From Clytia hemisphaerica (Eukaryota; Cnidaria; Hydrozoa; Leptothecata; Clytiidae), in the NCBI GenBank assembly GCA_902728285.1, contig CACVBU010001358.1, positions 2,303,419-2,367,418 on the forward strand: a stretch of 64,000 nt of DNA. Reading direction: 5' to 3'. Each line of letters opens with the position of its first letter. The first letter of the stretch is position 1. Below, in pieces: positions 11,650 to 24,928 of the stretch. The notes below the pieces were generated by a model. It was not told the DNA's origin and made no database searches. It was given only the letters and a program-made list of their open reading frames with translations. The translations under genes and the position numbers were made by a program.

Positions 11650-11952
11650 TGAGCTTTTATTCTGCCAAGTTTATTTGTTTGTTTTCAAATTTGTAAATAG
11701 CTAACAAAATTTTCTTGATTTTTTGAAATGTATATAAGGTACAGTAATTGATTTAATAGCAAATACGATGTCGTAGTTCTCCAAAACTAAAAATGCCCCT
11801 CTGCTATCTCTTACTATCCTGAATTTAACCCTACACCCCCAAAAAAAAGAAATCACACACAAGACGTTTAAAAACCATTTAATAAATATTCTCTTGCTTT
11901 CCGATATAAATATTTACACAAAATTCTAAATCTAAATTTTCTTATAGAAAAA

Positions 11953-14900
11953 TTATGCTAAAATATGTTCAAGAATTCCTTGACGTACTAAATGTTCACA
12001 TTGCGTTGTTGGGAGGAAATGCTGAAAAATAAAGAAAATCATTACCTTCCAATTCCATTATGTTTACAAGTTCTTTATGAGAACAAACTACAGTATATAA
12101 GAAAATAATGCTTAAATGGGCAGAATATTAAGAACAAGTTAAAAACATTCAAGGCTTTGCGGACTCTAAAATCACAATCGATTTATTAGGAAATTAAACA
12201 TAAAATATCCATAAAAAGGTGAAATAAAGAACAATTTAAGAACATTTTAAGGCTTAAAATTTTTTTGGATGTTCTTAAAAGAAAAGTTTATTACCAAGTG
12301 TTATATTATTTGAGGTTATAAGAGGCTAGAACCAAACCTAGATACTACACCGGGTGCACTAAAAAGAAGTTATACATATTTGACAGGATATTGTGAGTTT
12401 GATGATGAAAATCTTTTGTTGATTCAAAAGAAAATTCTTATCCGTAAACTCATAATACCTTTTTTTGGTAAAATAATAGACCACTCTTCTCACCTTTGGG
12501 TTGAAAACAATCGAGATTTCAGTGGACTCTCAAACAAATTTTGCAAAAGTATGAAGATTTTAAAAGGTACAATTTGACCTTTCCTACCTGGCTATTCTTT
12601 TTGAGGATGACAACGGTTCCATCTTCCGTTTCGAATTCTCCGTAATCCACCAAACAACGCACCTAACAAAAAATGAGAAAATATAGTTGACGCTCTCTAA
12701 TTCGATTTTCACCGAATTCAAACGAAACCAAGAAAGTATATCGAAGGTAGGAGCGGTGTTTGAGAGCTTTTTGTTGACGATGACTTTCAATATCATCGAC
12801 GTAGCCTCTACTATGACGACTGACTTATCTAAAGACAGTAGAAATACATCTTTGATGGTGGTAAATTGTCCAGAATGGATCATCATATTAAGGTCGAAAT
12901 TGTCCATGATAAGATGTGCGAAATACACACAACTCCAATAAAGAAAAAGCTCTAAAAATACGATTTTGGACATTTACCCCTAGGACAATGGGGCAATCCC
13001 GTTGAGTTTAAAGCCCACCGGGGTAGGTCCAAAAGGAAGTAAAACAAGACGACTTAAAGTCGAAAATTTCGCCTAGAATTTGAACTGCATGGGAAAAACA
13101 AGAAGTAGAGATCTACTTTACATCGAGCCTTGATGAAACAATTTCACAAGAACAACGAGGCTTAAAATCACTAAAAAATAAGACCAATTTAAGAACAATT
13201 GTTGTTTGACTTTTAAGAACTCTTATAAAGTATATGCTTATAAAAAGTAAATATGCTCATATTGCACGCCATCCCTTGTTTACTTTGTAAGAACTAATTA
13301 CCGAAAGGTATATCACCGTCTATCAAGAGTTATTGATTTTATTCTTATAAAGTAAACGCTTATAAGAAAAATGAATATGCTCAAACTGTGCTCCGTCCCT
13401 TGTTTACTTTGTAAGAACTAATTACCGAAAGGTATATCACCGTCTTTCAAGAGTTATTGATTTGATTCTTATAAAGTATATGCTTACAAGAAAAATAAAT
13501 ATGTTCATATCATGCGTCATCCCTTGTTTACTTTGTAAGAACTAATTACCAAAAGGTATATCATCGTCTATCGAGAGTTTTTGATTTGATTCTTATGAGT
13601 AAATGCTTATAAGAAAAATGAATATACTCATATTGAGCAGCGCGGTCCCCTTGTTTACTTTGTAAGAACTAATTACCGAAAGGTATGTCACCGTCTATCA
13701 AGAGCTATTGATTTAATTCTTATAAAGTATATGCTTATAAGAAAAATAAATATGCTTATATTGTGCACCGTCCTTTGTTTACTTTGTAACAACTAATTAC
13801 CGAAAGGTATACCACCGTCTATCGAGAGTTATTGATTTGATTCTTATAAAGTAAATGCTTATAAGAAAAATGAATAAGCTCATATTGAGCACCGTCCCTT
13901 GTTTACTTTGTAAAAACTAATCTGAAAGGTATACCACTGTCTATCGAGAGTTATTGATTTGATTCTTATAAAGTAAATGTTTATAGGAAAAATGAACATG
14001 CTCATATTGAGCGCCGTCCCTTGTTTACTTTGTAAGAACTAATTACCGAAAGGTATGTCACCGTCTATCCAAAAGGTATATCACCGTCTATCAAGAGTTA
14101 TTGATTTGATTCTTATAAAGTATATGCTTATAAGAAAATAAAGAAAAAACAAGCAACATGCTGAATGGACCTACCTAATGATTAACATCAGATGAAAATA
14201 AGAAAAAAGTGACAATAATTGTACAAAAATTCAGAATGGAAAAATAAAGCTTGTGTGTTGAATAATGTAAAATGGTAAAAAGGAATTTCCCCAAATACGA
14301 AAATCGCTTAAACCATTCAGGCCCAAAAAACCTTTTAAGCTGTTTTTGGCCCAAATTTTCCCAAAATAATTTTCCTTAAAAATCTGGCTCCGTCACATTT
14401 TGGGCATTGCCATTTTGCATCATTGTGCAAAAAATCAGAAAAAAATTATGAGTCAACATTGAGAAAAGCTATATTTTCTTATTTGGTTTAAGGGAATTTC
14501 CCAAAAATACGAAAATCCGTCTTTTAAGGCGAATAAGAATTTCCCTGGAAAAACCACTTCAGTCATTCTTTAGAGAATCTTGCCCTCCATCTTTGTACAA
14601 AAAATCAGAAAAAAGTAATGACAGGATTTTGCACAAAGTCCAAAAAACCCTATTTTTAGGCAGAATTTGGCCCAAATTTGCCCAAATATATTTTTTTTCG
14701 AAAATCAGGCTCCGACACATTTTAGGCATTGCCATTTTGCATCATTGTGCAAAAAATCAAAAAAAAATAATGAGTCAACATTGTTAAAAGCTATATTTTC
14801 TTATTTGGTTAAAGGGAATTTCCCCCAAAATACGAAAATCCGTTTTTTAAGGCGAATAAGAATTTTCCGGGAAAAACCACTTCAGCCATTCTTTAGAGAA

Positions 14901-17900
14901 TCTTGCCCTCCATCTTTGTACAAAAAATCAGAAAAAAGTAATGACAGGATTTTGCACAAAGTCCAAAAAACCCTATTTTTAGGTAGTTTTTGGCCCAAAT
15001 TTGCCCAAATAAATTTTTTCTCAAAAATCGGGCTCCGTCACGTTCTGGGTATTGCCATTTTGCATCATTGTGCAAAAAATCAAAAAAAACTAATGAGCCA
15101 ATCCCGAGAAAAGCTGGTAACAGACGGACGGACGGACGAACAGACGAACAGACGAACGGACATGGGTTAATTTATAGAACCTCCACCGGGGCACCCGGAG
15201 GTAGGTCCAACAAAAACTGTGAAGCTAAAGACACAAAGATATATGACGTAATCCAAAGAAAACCTACGAAAATCGTCCGTGGTTATACGAGCGTGTAATT
15301 TGTAAATTAATTTTAGTCCACCGTATCAAGTACTTTCGTTTTCTAATTTTTTTTCCGACCCGCGACGACCCACGAAAGCTGATTGTAATACTTTCGCTAG
15401 GCGAAATTAACAAGACGACTCGGAAGTCGAAAATTTCGCATAATATTCAAAATGAGAAAAATTGACCATAAAATAACGAGGTCAAGCAGGGGGGTATCTG
15501 CTGTACAACGATGTGTTAAACGTGATGCATGAAGAATATTGTACACGAGGTTGTAGATACCATTTTACTTTTTCATAGAGAACCTAAATGGGGGGGTTTG
15601 TAGCATTGAGTTTAAAACCCGAAGGGCTAGAGTAGAATCTCTAACCCTTCCCAGGCAAGAAAAAGTGAAGACACTTACTTCACATACAGAACAAGCCTAG
15701 AACGCGCCGCGATCACGAGGACAGGTTGTATCTAGCGGTTCCTTTGTTTTAGAGGGCTGCATATTTTGAAATCTAGCCCTTCGGGTTTTAGACTCAATGG
15801 ATTGCCCCCTCCCTCAGAAAATTGTCACTAGGGATCTTTGCTCCTGAAATGCACCCGGACGATTACCCTCTAGGACAATTACCCTTAGCCTTTTAAATTG
15901 ATTCGAGCCCTTTCTAGCTTATGGGACAAACCCCGAAAGCAGCCGGCGAAGCGACCTTTTTTTCCGATGTGTTCTGAGAGTATGTTTCAGCTAGAAATAA
16001 TGATGTGTTCTGACGAGACAGGGGTATAATCAAGGTCATCAAAATTGTTCTTGTTGTCTAGGTAACCCTAGAAAGCTTCAGAACACAACCTTTAAAAAGA
16101 CAGGGGTATAATCAAGAGAAAATTGATGTGATCTTGTTGCCTATTAACCCTAAGGTTTCAGAACACATCTTTGGTTCGTGGAAAAAAACAAATATCTTAA
16201 AGTATATCTTGGCAAAATGTTTTTTCTAGATTTTAGAACACATCATTTGTAAAAGAAAATTGGAGGTCATAAAATGTGGTGTCCTAGAAGATAAAAACAC
16301 ATATTTTCTAAAAAATCTCTCCGCCGGCTGCTTCTGACACCCCAAACTCCCAAATGGCGTTATATATGAACGTTGAAACAAAGCTGGCGTTCTGTGCTAG
16401 TTAGGAGGTTATCTCAATGGTGGATCCGCGACCGTCCTTATCTGATATTACGATGGCGGATCGATGGAATAGTGGCCACCACACTAAAGCGTGTCGATTT
16501 CCCATCGGAGGGGAATGATAGCCGAACTTTTATGTCCTGCATTCCAAGACGCTTAAGCCTGAAAATATTTCAGATTTGCCCGAAATCCCTGAAAACGAGG
16601 GCTAGGGTTCAAGTCTCCCGCTTCAAAATCCGTGACGCGGTCTGGTAAAAAATTCCTTAAAATCCCCAGATATTAAAATCAAATTATCAGCGTTAATGTG
16701 TCGTTGGAAATTTTTTTTTACATGGAGGGGAAAAGAAGAAACAAAAAAAATAGAAACAAAAGATCGTACCTCAATGTAAAGTGATTTTGGTGGAGTCATA
16801 TTCTGAAACAGAAAGAAAAAAACCTCATCGTCAAATTGTGAACCTTAATGTAAAAAACACTGCACTTAAAACTGACCATCGTTCTCTATCAATCCCGAAG
16901 TATGCTTCTGCGTATCTTCTAACGAAAAAAATGTCTTATAGGAAGCATATCTAATGGTCTGCAAATCAGACTAGTCAATCAGTTGATATATTTGAGAAAT
17001 TTAATTCCTAGGCTTCTTTTCACAGCAAAAAGAGTTTCTTTTACAGTTAATACATCTATAGAGGTCTGCTATTCAGACATTTGACATATATTTAACCCCA
17101 AATCTGTCAAGCGGTAGAGGTAAACTTGTAGATACACACCTGTGTTAAGTCGATACCATGACCACCAGCAGTCGACATCATATATTTTGCTAGCGATTTG
17201 TTGTACTCTGTAAACCATTTCACCTGGAAAAAGAAAAAACGAAATCCAAGATATAAAATATTTTGCATGTACTGCAGAGGATGGTTTGAGTTTTATGGTC
17301 TTTTTAAACCTATCCTTCAATTAAGAAACTGCTATTCCTTTCTTTTGCATCATTGACCAATTAAATGCCACTTCAGATTAAATACACCCAAACCAAGTAA
17401 AAAATGTAAATTCTAAATTTTTATTCAGGCCGGGTAAAAAACGGGCGAGGTAAAAAACATGGAGGCATGGAAGACAGTGCTCTTAGGTCTAAACCCACCG
17501 GTACAGAACCAAAAAAAGTGAACGATTTCATATGACGCTAGCGACACTTAATGAATTGAGTGAATTCATTGATCGCTCCATAGTACAGGCACAAGCTCAA
17601 ACCCTGAATTTCTTTTTGGCGAAAGGAGTTGATGTATTAAGAACTTTCCTAAAAGGGGTGGATCAAGCTTTGAGCCTGTGGAGAAGGGAGAGGTTACATG
17701 AATAATAAATATCTACTCAATCAAATTCTCAGCAATAGCAGCAATAGGACGAATTAGCGTTCCCCATGAGTATTGCCTATATCCCTATACCTCTTGTTCG
17801 ACGAGATTCAGTTTGACGTCTTGTGGGAGGACACTCCCAATATCCCAACGGTATTGTTTTATCCTCATCATTCGGTTGTATCTGGTGGTGAAAAACGCAG

Positions 17901-19261
17901 AGAAAATTGTATAAAAAAGAATCTTCATATCGAATTGTCATGACACGAAGACCTCAGGGAAACAGAAAAGCCCACTGAGGTGTGGAGACATTCGAGCTGT
18001 ACAGGTTCGAGTCAGTAGGTTGACTGTAATTGACTCATTTACGCTTCCCTGTATTGGAAAAAACAACAAATTTGGACAAATCTAAGATGACCAGTGTTTA
18101 AAATAAACAAACCCTTAGGTATATCGAAACTTGATTCAATAACCAGATAAAGGCCTCTTGCTTAGTATAGACACATTTTGACCTTACATGTATGCTAGCA
18201 GACATCTTTTGTTTCGCTCCAAACTTTCGTGACGTAATTGAACACCTGAGTATAAACCTTCTTCCCCTTCCACGGACGCTGTGCTGAAATTGAAAAAAAA
18301 ACTTTAAGTGTTTCTATTAACTAGTGGGTGAGAAAAGACTGCTTCACAGTCGAAATGAATTTTCGGGACATATCAAGCTGTCATTACGACCATCCGTCTA
18401 GACGCAAAAACCTCCGAAAACTTAGACCACTAGCCATCTTGTCAATGCGAAAACAAAATTCTGTGCTTTTTATTATGAGCACCAAAAATGTACAATTCAA
18501 GCTCATCATTGCTTGTATTGTATATATTGAACAAGCTGTTCTGTGGGGTCAGCTTTTGAAAAAAAAAAAATGCTACCAACCCAGGTATATTACTTACACT
18601 TCTTTTTGATTTTCTTCGAATAAAACCCTCATTTCATCCAACACTTGACGTACCAAGTCCTCCTGGTAAAGAAAAAAATATTCGAATTAACCTATATACA
18701 GTTGACGCTCTCTAATTCGATTTTCAAGAGGAATTTGTTTTTTATCGAAATAGAGTGTATCGAATAGTTTAGTGTCGTTTATAAGAGTTTCTTGTTGATG
18801 GTGACTTTCAATACCATCGAATAATGGAGCGTACCAAAAAGTAAAACGCCGAGTTAGAGAGCGCGAGAGCGTCAACTGTAGTTCAAAAGGAAAACCTGTT
18901 CCAATATTCTTAGCTATATCAGCCCTAGATCTAAAAGAAGGCTGGGTTCAAGTGTACTGGGGTTGAATGATGACGTCAGTATCGTCAATGATGGTACCAA
19001 TCCATAAATTGAACTACTTTATGTCAATCATAGTAAAGTGGAACCTAACCCCCTTTCGCACAGTTATGAAATGATTTTAAAATTGACATCTGCACAATGA
19101 AGACTGATTTGAACAAAGATTAAAAAAGTGATTATCTCATTTTGAAGCTTGAGATTATCGTATACATTGAATATAATGATTCTTACATTAAATGCTGGTA
19201 GGTTTCCATCAGTAGATCTTTTCAATTCTTTGATCAATTCAAATGCTTTCTCACCAAACAT
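11953..19261 (-). CDS. GINS1: DNA replication complex GINS subunit PSF1
   Basis: Eight exons on the minus strand, in transcript order: 19261-19187, 18662-18598, 18283-18188, 17882-17792, 17223-17140, 16802-16770, 12662-12588 and 12021-11953. All junctions are GT-AG and in phase, giving 195 aa against 196 in human PSF1. Family blocks seen in order are [15 protein letters not shown] at the N-terminus, the [13 protein letters not shown] helix, [42 protein letters not shown], and the C-terminal domain with LLKKNSQ-like VILKKNSQ and [14 protein letters not shown]1 is one of four subunits of GINS, which joins Cdc45 and MCM2-7 to form the replicative CMG helicase in the nucleus. One oddity: the usual PRWKCEQL segment reads PTTQCEHL here. 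Intron 6 (12663-16769) is about 4.1 kb and carries long tandem repeats. Confidence 0.97.
12685..12840. repeat. Truncated or diverged mariner-type MITE
   Basis: Starting at about 12685, the sequence matches the left half of the element at 18699-18878, including GTTGACGCTCTCTAATTCGA and a middle part with GTTGACGATGACTTTCAAT. No matching right end is visible. It lies at the start of GINS1 intron 6, only about 20 bp from the acceptor of exon 7. The open frames covering it on both strands are repeat, not gene. Confidence 0.45.
13203..14140. repeat. Tandem array, ~124-bp unit, about 7.5 copies
   Basis: The anchor word CTTGTTTACTTTGTAA recurs near 13275, 13399, 13522, 13650, 13773, 13899 and 14020, so the period is 121-128 bp. 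Each unit also holds ATTACCGAAAGGTATATCAC and an AT-rich stretch with TTCTTATAAAGTA and CTTATAAGAAAAAT. The final unit shows a partial internal duplication at about 14060. The array lies inside GINS1 intron 6. Confidence 0.95.
14290..15165. repeat. Three tandem copies of a ~322-bp repeat with a GGAC-type tail
   Basis: The word TTGCCATTTTGCATCATTGT occurs near 14407, 14731 and 15052, giving a period of about 322 bp. The last copy is followed by a tetranucleotide tract of GGAC/GAAC/AGAC units (15123-15163). Related, diverged sequence occurs on the other strand at 37280-37590. Open frames running through it repeat with the DNA and are not treated as genes. It lies in GINS1 intron 6. Confidence 0.9.
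15604..15799. repeat. CCCGAAGGGCTAGA inverted-repeat element, copy 1
   Basis: The left end CATTGAGTTTAAAACCCGAA continues into GGGCTAGA, and the inverse ends at 15799. A subterminal stretch AGTAGAATCTCTAACC is shared with the copy at 62964-63264. The element is short and non-coding, and lies in GINS1 intron 6. Confidence 0.8.
18699..18878. repeat. Mariner/pogo-type MITE, TA target duplication
   Basis: A 180-bp element flanked by TA (18697-18698 and 18879-18880). The ends are inverted copies of CAGTTGACGCTCTCTAA. Such CAGTTGAC ends with TA duplication are typical of Tc1/mariner/pogo-derived MITEs. It lies in GINS1 intron 1, about 36 bp from the acceptor of exon 2. Confidence 0.9.
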
Positions 19262-20759
19262 GTTTTATAAAATATTGCTGTTCTGATTTTTTGTATATTT
19301 ATCACTAAAAAAATCAAAAAAAACATAAGCAATTTTAAAGGACAATTAGTTCCAAGGATGATCAAAATAGAGTATATAAACATCGAGTTAAAGGGTACAC
19401 TTAAAATCTCGAGAATACTGTATGAGCTTACTGAATAATAATATGAATATGAACATGTCATGTCCAACTGGCATTCAGCGTTGTTTTAACGTTCATCTAA
19501 CGTTAAAGGGACGATGTGAACATTAGATTAACGTGGAAACAACTTCGGGCACCAGCTTTAATTAGAGACTCAAATCGTTCACCAATAAAAAGCAACGAAA
19601 AAAAAAATCATTGGTAATCATAGTAAAATAACAACATAAAATCGGAAATTTTTATAAAATATATTTTTCTCTCTCTCCTTACAATAAAACGATAAAAAAT
19701 CCCCCACATAAACTAAAACACCACTGATTATAAAAACAGGAGAAGACCTGCAAAGTGAAGGTCATCTCCAAGAAACTTAATTTAATGAAACAACTCATAA
19801 GAACCAAGAAGACCGATAATAAGATATCTATTGCGATACATACTTTCTCTAAAAGAAACAGTTTTGGTTTTATAAGTTTTGGTTCAGGCTTGGCTGTTCT
19901 TACGATGTTCTTAATGCGCTTTAAAGACTTAAGAGTTTAAAATCTGTTAAAATCAGTACTGTCTTAGTAGTCTGAGGCTCAGATTGTTCTTAAATAGTTC
20001 TTATGTTTAGGCCAATTTTCAGCCTCGTGTTCTTATAAAAAGAAGCGCGATATCAATATTTATAACTAACAAAGAACAAAAAAACATCTTAATTTAGGAT
20101 AATATAAAAATTAAGTGTCGTTGACCCCGTTAACGAAAGTCCAAAAATCACATTAATAAATCACAAAAAAATTACAGTTTACAATAAAATATCATACAAG
20201 AATATTGAAAAGTAAAAATCTTGTCGAGTCGCACTCAACAAAGAAACAGAGGAGGTATGAATGGGCAGTATAAACCCTTCTTTTCAAAACTTCCTAACGA
20301 AAGTTTAAACTTTCAGTTGAAAATTTTATTAGTGTTAAACCAGATTTATTCGAAAACTGTATAAGAGGGTTAATCTTGCTGAGTAATAAATATGGTATCT
20401 CAAATTTTGAAATAATTGCTGGGTTATGCCAGAGCAATTATATATATGATTCTAATAAAATAATCAAAATATATATAGTTTTCTTTTTATAAAAACATTT
20501 TATGAAAGGCTGGTCAGCAACCAGAATCCACCAAATCCAATTTCAACTTTGGACTATATGCCATGCTCTAGATAAGGGTGCTGACTTGTTGGGGAAAATA
20601 ACCCTGGGTTCGAGGTTTGGTAATTCCCGTCGTAGGACACGGTTGGAAGGTCAGGTGAACGATCCAAATTTTTTGCCCTATAATTGAAGTTAGAGAAGTG
20701 CTTTTTCTACTCGTATGAACTTAGTTTATAATAAATGAAAGCTTTTTGAGGTGGTCCAT
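19262..20759. other. GINS1 upstream region and LysM-gene 3' flank
   Basis: AT-rich sequence between two minus-strand genes. It must include the GINS1 promoter near 19262. The open frames here (for example 19755-19940 and 20502-20687) have no splice context or family motif. I see no clear repeat ends. Confidence 0.45.
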
Positions 20760-21924
20760 CTACCACGAGATCACGAGATCTGGTTGTGTTTTGATTCTGA
20801 AAGGAGATTTAATCAAATGAAAGCATTCGGGGGAACGTGATGTATGTACAGAAGGGTAAAGGAACATAAAACAATTTTAAGTTCTGAACTGAAAAGGATA
20901 TAGACAATTCTACTGTGATCAAACATCGTGTAAATATACACCTTCTTTGCTTTCTGTGGTTGATCACACCTCTTTTTAATGGTTTTAATTTTAGCTAAGA
21001 ATAACAAAAAAAGACAAAGTGTACAAACCTATTTTTATGTATTTCGATAGTTTTGTCAATATTTGTCAAAATGTCATTGAAGGCTTTAAAAGCCTCACTT
21101 CCTTCACCCCTTTGTTGTTTATAAACGTTGATATGATGATCAGCTTTGGAGATTATCTCAGTGAAATCTTTCATAGTCCCACTACTACCACAGTCTGTGT
21201 CCTCATTAGTGCTTGAACCCAATTCTCCATCTGATCCAAGCTCAATTGTATCTTGCGTAAACTTTTTCTTATTTCTTTTGTGTTCCCTGACTTCGTGTAA
21301 TGGGGCATCAGGTTTAACATACATTTCAGTAATGTCTTTTGATTTTTTTGCACATTCGTTCATGTCCTTATGTATCTTATCTTGAAATGGTATTAATATA
21401 AAGTCTTTTGCCATCATGGATTCATTTGACCATAACTTATTCAAACGTTTTAATTTTTCTACCTAAAATAAATAATCAATAATTTGTTTGATGAACATGT
21501 TAGCAAAGAGCTTCTAGTTAGTTACACATTAGTAAACCTTGCAAAATAATCGTTAAAAAATTGTTTCAAAAAATATATGATCAAAAATGAACAGCCCAAG
21601 ATATTGAAAATAAGACGGCCTTAAACATCTTCCAAAATATTTCATAAAGGTAATATAAACACTTTCAAAAACAACCAGTAATAATTCATAAAAAAAAGAG
21701 ACCAACGATTAATGAAAACACTTTACACGATGAGAAAATGCAAAAAAAGAAAGAGTTCTTACCGTTACTCCATACTTGATAGCCAAGCCTTGTAAAGTAT
21801 CTGTTGGCTGCAGTTGGTGTTTTATGAGATTGGTATCAATTTCAGTCATGATTCTACTGTGAGTTGCTCCGTAACTTCGTGTGGAAGTTATGGCACTTGC
21901 CAGTGACTGCTCACTATCATTCAT
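20760..21924 (-). CDS. LYSMD2: LysM domain protein, LYSMD1/2 type
   Basis: Exons on the minus strand are 21924-21763, 21462-21029 and 20796-20760. Phase agrees and the product is 210 aa, close to vertebrate LYSMD2 (about 215). The start is the first ATG after in-frame stops. A single LysM domain spans residues ~34-80: the first half IKHQLQPTDTLQGLAIKYGV, then, across intron 1, LKRLNKLWSNE and the closing FILIPF. The remainder is a charged, serine-rich tail with a likely helical segment around SKADHHINVYKQQ. There is no signal peptide or membrane segment, as in LYSMD1/2 and unlike LYSMD3/4. The role of this family in animals is poorly known; LysM folds bind N-acetylglucosamine polymers in other proteins. 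Whether this is LYSMD1 or LYSMD2 is not decidable here, and the 12-residue last exon is the least certain part. Confidence 0.92.
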
Positions 21925-23009
21925 TATATCATTTTTAGGTCTATAACAACATCAATCAAGAAAGAAAATATAATTGCATTTATTACTAGACAATTAATTT
22001 AATCTGTGATTACCTTTCTGTTCTATTCTATCATTGGTAAAATGGATTACTCCAATGTTTGAAATAGGAGTTAATCACAAATTTATTCAATTGAAATAGG
22101 TAAAAGATTTAACTCTCAGAACACGATGATCATCAAAAATTCTTTTGAAATATCGTCTTTAATAAGTAAAATGATAGTTTTGGCATTGACCTTTTGCAGT
22201 GTTATATAACATTGCATGTAAGTTACTCTTGGAAATGTTTATTATCTCTCTGAAGATTCCGTCAATCAACATGATACTATTCAATTAAAACCGTTAAATT
22301 TTTTTTGAATAATATGCCGCCTCGGAAGCCACAAAGGAAAGCCTCAAAATTTACTACTTCATATTTCATACTATAAGTAAATTTAAGCCCTTGATTTTCT
22401 ATTTCTTATATTGAAATAAAACATTATACATTTTGAGACAATATTTTGACCTTTTATATGGCTTTTATAGTATGAGGTAACAGGTAATTTTTTAAGAAAT
22501 GTTCATAGATTAATCTGGATTGGTAACTAGATAATTAGCTGACAGAACTAAATACCTTCAACTTTCAAAAATTAAAAAGAAAGTTCAACAGATTTTTCAG
22601 AATTGTGAATCTCTATATCAAATCAAAAAATTTGGTGGTAATTGTATTAATGGAATTTAATTTATCACTTTAATGTGATATTATGATGTAATCTAAATGA
22701 TCTTTTTGACATGATTTCTCAAGATATTATATTATGTCATCAATAGTTTATGATCAATACCTTGAGATTGGCTGTAATTTGCTACCTAACACTTGCCAGG
22801 ATCCTCGTGTTGTTATTAATAATATGCACCTTTTGGGCTACGTTAAGATTGTTTAGGAACAATGGGAAGTGTTATTGATCACACAGAATATGCTTAGGGA
22901 CTTGCCTCAACTTCAACTTACCTGAATAAGCTTACAATTGACATGAGAATGGTTATCTATATCAGTAATAGTTTTCAGAAAATTTTCAGTGATCCTGCCA
23001 TACTTTGAA
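21925..23009. other. Upstream flank of the LysM gene, no gene recognised
   Basis: Very AT-rich sequence that includes the LysM-gene promoter. No open frame, tRNA-like sequence or inverted repeat could be supported. Confidence 0.4.
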
Positions 23010-23190
23010 CCTCCCCATGCTTAAGGGGCGTGGGATGACACCTTCCGAAAAACTAAAGGGAGGGGGTCAGAAATTTTTCTAAAAAAAGGGGGATAGCAAG
23101 GAGGGGGATTGTTTACAAAGGGGGGTTTTTAGGATATATTGCAAATATTTTCACCAGCACTGTTGTGAAATATGGTCTGAAAGGAAAGGA
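23010..23190. repeat. Dispersed G-rich repeat, copy 1
   Basis: Shares an ordered set of words with 37740-37930: GGATGACACCTTCC, GGGGTCAGAAATTTT, GGGGGATAGCAAGGAGGG and GGATTGTTTA. It is interspersed with runs of G. No ends are defined. Confidence 0.7.
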
Positions 23191-24928
23191 AATTTGCTGT
23201 CTGAGTTCGATTCAACTTAACCCTATTCATACTAGGCTTTTAGGGGCGGTTCAAAACTAGTGGAGGGGGGCTGTTCCTGTACCACCCCTTAACTTTTGAT
23301 CTAGTAAGTCTTTTTGGATGAAATTTGACACACAAGATCCTTTTAAGTTATAGGGAACTTTAGACAAAAGTATTTTTTGATGACGTCACTTCATGCTCAA
23401 AGTGAGCAAAAACCAAAAATTTCTTTTGTTCTCATAAATAGCTATCATATTCTAACAAAAGCCTTAGAAAAAGTTTTAAAAAGAGTCTAAAATGCTTATT
23501 TTATCCTAAATACTCAATAAATTACGGTTTAAAAACCATATATACAGGTACGAGCCAGGAAGTATCTTATCCATTTGGTGGACTAACTTTATTGGGGTTT
23601 TTCTTGTTCCTTATGGTAATAAGAATATTTTAAGCTTCTGGGCCACCTGGATTTCTCACCTGGGTATCCATAATGGCGGATTTTTGGTCATGTGACCCCC
23701 GTAGGCAAAACTGAAAATTCTTCCAACCCAAATATAGGCATATTATATATCAATCGATCGGAAATTTGATACTGATTAATTTTGAGATACAAAGTTGGGT
23801 CTGAAAACTTTCCTATCTCGAGATATAAATCACTTTCGTTTTCTCAGGTTTGGCTGCAGTTGTAGGCGGGCTTTCATGGAGTGCGGCAATTCTTTTAGTC
23901 ATATCTCAAGAAATATGCTTTTAAACATATCAAAACTTTGTGTGCTCCTAGAAAAGGCATTGCAAATTGTTTGTGCAAATTTTCAAAAATTTTGCAGTAA
24001 AAATGTGTATTTTACAGACCAGAGTACAATTTCCTTACCGTCGAAAAAAGACCTTTTTCTCTCAAAATTGGCCTTTTTGTCTGAAATGAATTAGTGAAAT
24101 GATGCTTAATAAGGTTTAGAGCCACTCGATTCTTCATATTATACTCAGAGAGGTACCTGGGGAATATATAAGGGCTAAATGTGTCTGGTCAGCACTTTAT
24201 AAGCATTTTATTTTTGGTAAGATTTGATCCAAAAAACGGTGAAACTTCCAAGCTATTACTCAAAGATTTGACAAAGTCTCTTATTGTATCTCGACATTAA
24301 ACAAAGTTGAACCTTATTCTTTAGTTTGACACATGCAAAGAATCAAGAATACATGTAAATCGCTGTGTGTATTTTACAGACCAGAATTAAGTGCTTCTAG
24401 GTATGGTTATATTGCCCTAAAATGTTTAAACTTACCACGGAAAAACCCGAGCTGGAGAATCTTACTGAGTAAAATCCGTCAAGATCCTCTAATTCCCATA
24501 TCTTTATTATTCATGCATGTAACGAGAAATCTGTGTAGCCTATCTTTGAGACTTTGAGAAGTGCTTAGAACTTCCAGAACTGCGTAGCTACATAAGCATA
24601 AAATTTTGATGAAATTAGTCTGGCTTTGAGACCACTAAGCCTGGATAGCTTTGTATGCGCCAGACGTCAGACTTTGAATCATTTTCCTAAAAAACAACAA
24701 AGCCCCAAAGTTTTTATTTCTTGCAAGCTTGTCTAGACACTAGCACAGATTTGTCGCACAGTCGTTGAACGGCCTGTAGAGTTTCTGTCCACCCTACGAC
24801 CATCACATGGTATGGGTTGGTCCTAGCAAAGTAGCATTCACTTTTCATTAAGTGAAACACAGCACCGAGTTGGAGTTAGTCCTGATCTCCTAGACGACGG
24901 TCAATACTTGGTACACTACTGCGCCTTC

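Noticed and set aside
12584..12973. Long minus-strand frame overlapping GINS1 exon 7
   Set aside because: Only 12588-12662 in a different phase context is exon; the rest covers a truncated MITE and has no family motif.
14593..15298. Overlapping plus-strand frames up to 167 residues
   Set aside because: They repeat with the ~322-bp tandem unit and end in a tetranucleotide tract; no splice sites or independent coding evidence.
16373..16648. 91-residue frame and a B-box-like GGGTTCAAGTCTCCC near 16605
   Set aside because: It lies in a GINS1 intron with no matching A-box at tRNA spacing and no motif in the frame.
20560..20640. Possible tRNA-like sequence around GGGTTCGAGG
   Set aside because: The B-box is imperfect and no convincing A-box or stems could be formed.
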